From Azorinus chamasolen (lineage: Eukaryota > Mollusca > Bivalvia > Cardiida > Solecurtidae), in assembly GCA_963576725.1 (NCBI GenBank), contig OY755246.1:74579467-74643466 (forward strand): DNA of 64,000 nt, given 5' to 3'. Within the stretch, counting starts at the first letter, position 1. Each line of letters starts with the position of its first letter. Shown piece by piece: positions 61,007-64,000 of this stretch. The translations under genes and the position numbers were made by a program. Below the pieces are notes generated by a model, which saw nothing but the letters and a program-made list of their open reading frames with translations, did no database searches and was not told the DNA's origin.

Positions 61007-62483
61007 GTTTATCACCAGATTATGCAAAAGTATTAATAAATTAAACATTCTAGATCTATTAAGGATAGAAATTTGGCATTTTGTTTTTTTCTCTGGCTTC
61101 AAAATTCACTTGCCCACGAACAAATGCTATGGGAAAATCTGCTTGTCTGCCGGCAAAAAGTCTCGAGTAGGACAAGTCGGGCATAGTAATTCCGCATCCC
61201 TGTCCTATAGGAGCCATCTGATCAGGGTCTGCTCTGTTTTCTTATGATATTTTAAATGTGTCTTTACTTTCTAAAATGGAGATAAAGTTCCACTCTCTAT
61301 TTCATTATAACTACTTTGTCAATGAATATTCAGTAGGTATTAAAATTGGAATTGACATGTAGTAATAATTCTAGATATTTTTTAATGGGTCTAAAGGACT
61401 CTTTGAAATCAAGAGGTCTCAAGCCCAAAAAACTGGGTCCCTTATTAAATAATGTCATGAAAACAATCAAGATTTATTACTCTTTTATAATAAAACTTTT
61501 ATCATATAATGAAAAAGATATTCCATTTTATCTTATTTTATAACAGTTTCAGGGCTTTTTAGGCTGATTTTATAGCCCTTATTCAGTTATATTCCCAATG
61601 CCAAAAAGTGTGTTTTGCCCAATTTTTGGAGAAAAAATCCCAACCTCAAGTCACAAAAAAAAAATCCATGAAAAAACATTAACAAACCTCGATTTATCCA
61701 GTACGATCGGTCTGGAGATGAATCTTCCGTACTTTTTGGTATTGTATTGCCGAGTTGCTGAATAAAACTGTAACTGTTTATCATTCAGAATGTTCGGAGT
61801 TATTTGTTCTTTACGAATTGTTAATGGTCGGAGTGCATACTACTTTTTGAAGCTATGATAACGTCACTCTCCTCTTGTCAACAAAATGTTTTTCACTTTC
61901 GTTTTCGACTCGCACGAGATGTGGTTTTGATATATAAATTAACCAATCAAATTGCGTAAAAATCTTCACACCAGGTGCTGTATCTGGGCGATGTCACTAC
62001 CGGAAATAAATTTGCAGTCTCCAAGCAACAAGTAGCGACTCTCTTTCGCGACCGTGAAACAAAAACAAAACATCTCGATGTGAATTCAGATAAAATATGG
62101 CACTAGGATGGAATTCTCTCTGCACCATTTGTGATTTTTACATGTGAATCCCGCAGAAGCGCGGCCCAGAATAGACTCTGTTGCCATTTGCATTTTGACA
62201 CGACTGGTTCCCGAAAAAAAATTATTTGATAACTCCAGTACAGTGCAAACCGGAACCAACTTGTGATTATGTAATTCGGGTGTTCTCTGCGGGGGAATAA
62301 AGGTGGTTTGTGTGTGTAGAGAACTAACAGATAATCTCCCCCAGGGAGGAAAAATAGGTCACCAAAAAAAATTGCTGTGGTAAAATTTCAAAATGGTAGA
62401 TTCGTCTACCAGACAGGTAGATCGGTAGACCACCTCTAAAACCGGTAGAATTCATCTACCGTCGGTAGTTATCACATGTATGC
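61007..62483. other. Non-coding, R-family fragment
   Basis: 61197-61330 resembles family R (ggagccatctgatcagggtc, then ctgctctgttttc). 62395-62470 repeats ggtagattcgtctacc-type palindromic words. Nothing else recognised. Confidence 0.45.
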
Positions 62484-62704
62484 AAATTCATTTAACAGCT
62501 AGATTAGACTCACACTTACTCAACCATGGGTACAAGGTGTGATAAAGAGGTGCTTTCAATACAATAGTCACATTGTTTAGTCACTAAAACAGGCCTAAGC
62601 CACATAACACCTTACTAAATGAATTACTATCCCATTCAGTTTTCATTTTGACACCTTGTACCCAGGGTTGAGTAAGTGTGGGTCTAATCTGTTAAATGAA
62701 TTTG
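62484..62704. mobile_element. ~221-bp foldback element
   Basis: caaattcatttaacag..tagattagac..cacacttactcaacc pairs with ggttgagtaagtgtg..gtctaatctgttaaatgaatttg over ~58 bp. Confidence 0.75.
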
Positions 62705-62839
62705 GTCACCTGCTTGGCCAAAACTATGATCTATATAAACAAAAAGAAAGTGGACCAATTATCAATATTTAACTTATAGAGGGTTATTTAATGATTTTAA
62801 TGATTATTCAATTTTTGGTTTTTAATATAAATTTTAAAT

Positions 62840-63370
62840 TTTGGCCGAAACGTCCTACTTTGAAAAAATAGCTGACCGAAACGTCCAGGCCGAAACATCC
62901 TAGGCCGAAACATCTGAAACATCCTAGGCTGAAACATCCGCTGGCCGAAACGTCCTACATTCGATCACCATGATTGTGCCTAGAGATCCCATCTCCAATG
63001 AAGTATAGGATGAACTGTTACTGATTGGATAGGTCCAATATAGATATCTACAGGATTAACAGTTATTGATTGGATAGGTCCAATAAACATGTACAGGATT
63101 AACTGTTACTGATTGGATAGGTCCAATATAAACATGTACAGAATTAACTGTTACTGATTGGATAGGTCCAATGGTAAATGGACATTAGCCCACCCGGACA
63201 GTAGCCCACCTGCACTTTCCCCCCTTATTTCTCTAAGGGCGAATATTAGCCCACCCATGTTTTCGTGGTGGGCGGACATTAGCCCACTCGTGTTATTGTG
63301 GTGGGCGGACATTAGCCCCCTTTAAATATAGCGAAGGCGGACATTAGCCCACTCGAACAGTAGACCCCTC
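62840..63370. repeat. Three short arrays in a row
   Basis: 62840-62962 repeats ggccgaaacgtcct words. 62998-63180 has four units of attggataggtccaatataa..acatgtacaggattaactgttactg (~46 bp). 63180-63370 repeats ggcggacattagcccac. Confidence 0.8.
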
Positions 63371-64000
63371 GAGATTTACCCCCTTAGTAATAATTCTGCT
63401 TTTCTTATTGGTTCCGTGCGTCTTTATGATTAAAAAAACAAGTCTTTTTCGGCTGAAGGATGTTTGGCCCCAAATTATCTTAGTTATAATGTTTGTTTAT
63501 ATGTTTAACTATTAAGTGCGATATTGTTTGACCACTGTCAGCTCGATTGGAATTTGAAGCGCACTTTAAATATAGGTGTACATAATAAACACTAAAGTAA
63601 TATTAATGTACCGTAACAGAGTTGACCAAATGAATAAAGCTGATACATTCTACATTGTATCACTGGCCTTGTGCAGAATCAGCGCACCTCCTTCATATAC
63701 GTGAAACGGGTGCGCGGGTGCTGCAGAACGCCATAGCTACATGTTATAGTAATATTATACATGTAATAGTATGAGATCACTTGCCATAATTGCCGTTATT
63801 TGTGTTCATGTTGATTACATGATAATATATAAATGATAATATATATTTGTATTTGTATCACTATACAATTTGATGTAACATTGTACTGTATTCTGGGCCG
63901 GAGGCCTTTAACTACAAATAAACGTATTTGTATTGGTATTGGTATTGCACAGTTTGATAAATCATGGATAATTACATTGATTGTTAGTGTTAAAATATTA
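63371..64000. other. Window end, possible non-LTR 3' tail
   Basis: 63880-63950 (ctgggccggaggcctttaac, then caaataaacgtatttg and tattggtattg repeats) resembles 3' tails of mollusc non-LTR elements as I recall them. No gene seen. Confidence 0.3.

Overview
This window is eukaryotic, almost certainly a bivalve mollusc nuclear genome. It is AT-rich, has GT-AG introns, and is loaded with MITEs, foldback elements and minisatellites. Two long tandem arrays carry the 'gtccgtctgtccgtc' and 'gggccatcatggccctcttg'-type ends that I know from bivalve genomes. The species cannot be named from the sequence.

One gene dominates. On the + strand, six exons from 16284 to at least 59643 join in frame through five GT-AG introns. 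They encode an incomplete 4026-residue protein that runs off the right edge or into exons I could not find. Exon 1 (about 10 kb, 3325 codons) gives a signal peptide, about 2050 residues of Ser/Thr-rich sequence, and then about 1200 residues of a degenerate 7-residue repeat (21 bp). Two small exons encode a folded juxtamembrane module, and the next encodes one transmembrane helix. The last two encode a cytoplasmic tail containing five 17-residue Cys/His repeats. The order of parts and the juxtamembrane motif (FYVxD...LGYP, then TM, then YCR) resemble the KIAA1549/UPF0606 (DUF3827) family. That assignment is an inference from memory and needs a profile search.

The rest is repeat landscape. 1-16 kb, upstream of the gene: a TIR element, a foldback element with a 14-bp minisatellite core, a 42-bp array inside a THAP-like reading frame, a 3.35-kb palindrome built around a decayed transposon-type ORF, paired 60-bp and 55-bp arrays, and a set of inverted repeats carrying TG/CA runs. 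Introns 1-5: a ~157-bp tandem element, 42-bp and 27-bp arrays beside exons 2 and 3, a nested composite at 31.2-37.3 kb with near-identical inverted arms and an apparently exact 963-bp tandem duplication, a ~2-kb 48-bp satellite, several MITEs, a Penelope-like RT remnant, and a 28-bp array ending just before exon 5. After exon 6: a hAT-type MITE with a clean 8-bp target duplication, further foldbacks, and short arrays to the window end.

The strongest candidate for something undescribed is the giant mucin-like membrane protein with its odd cytoplasmic Cys/His repeats. The strongest structural oddities are the 31-37 kb composite palindrome and the 5-8 kb palindrome.
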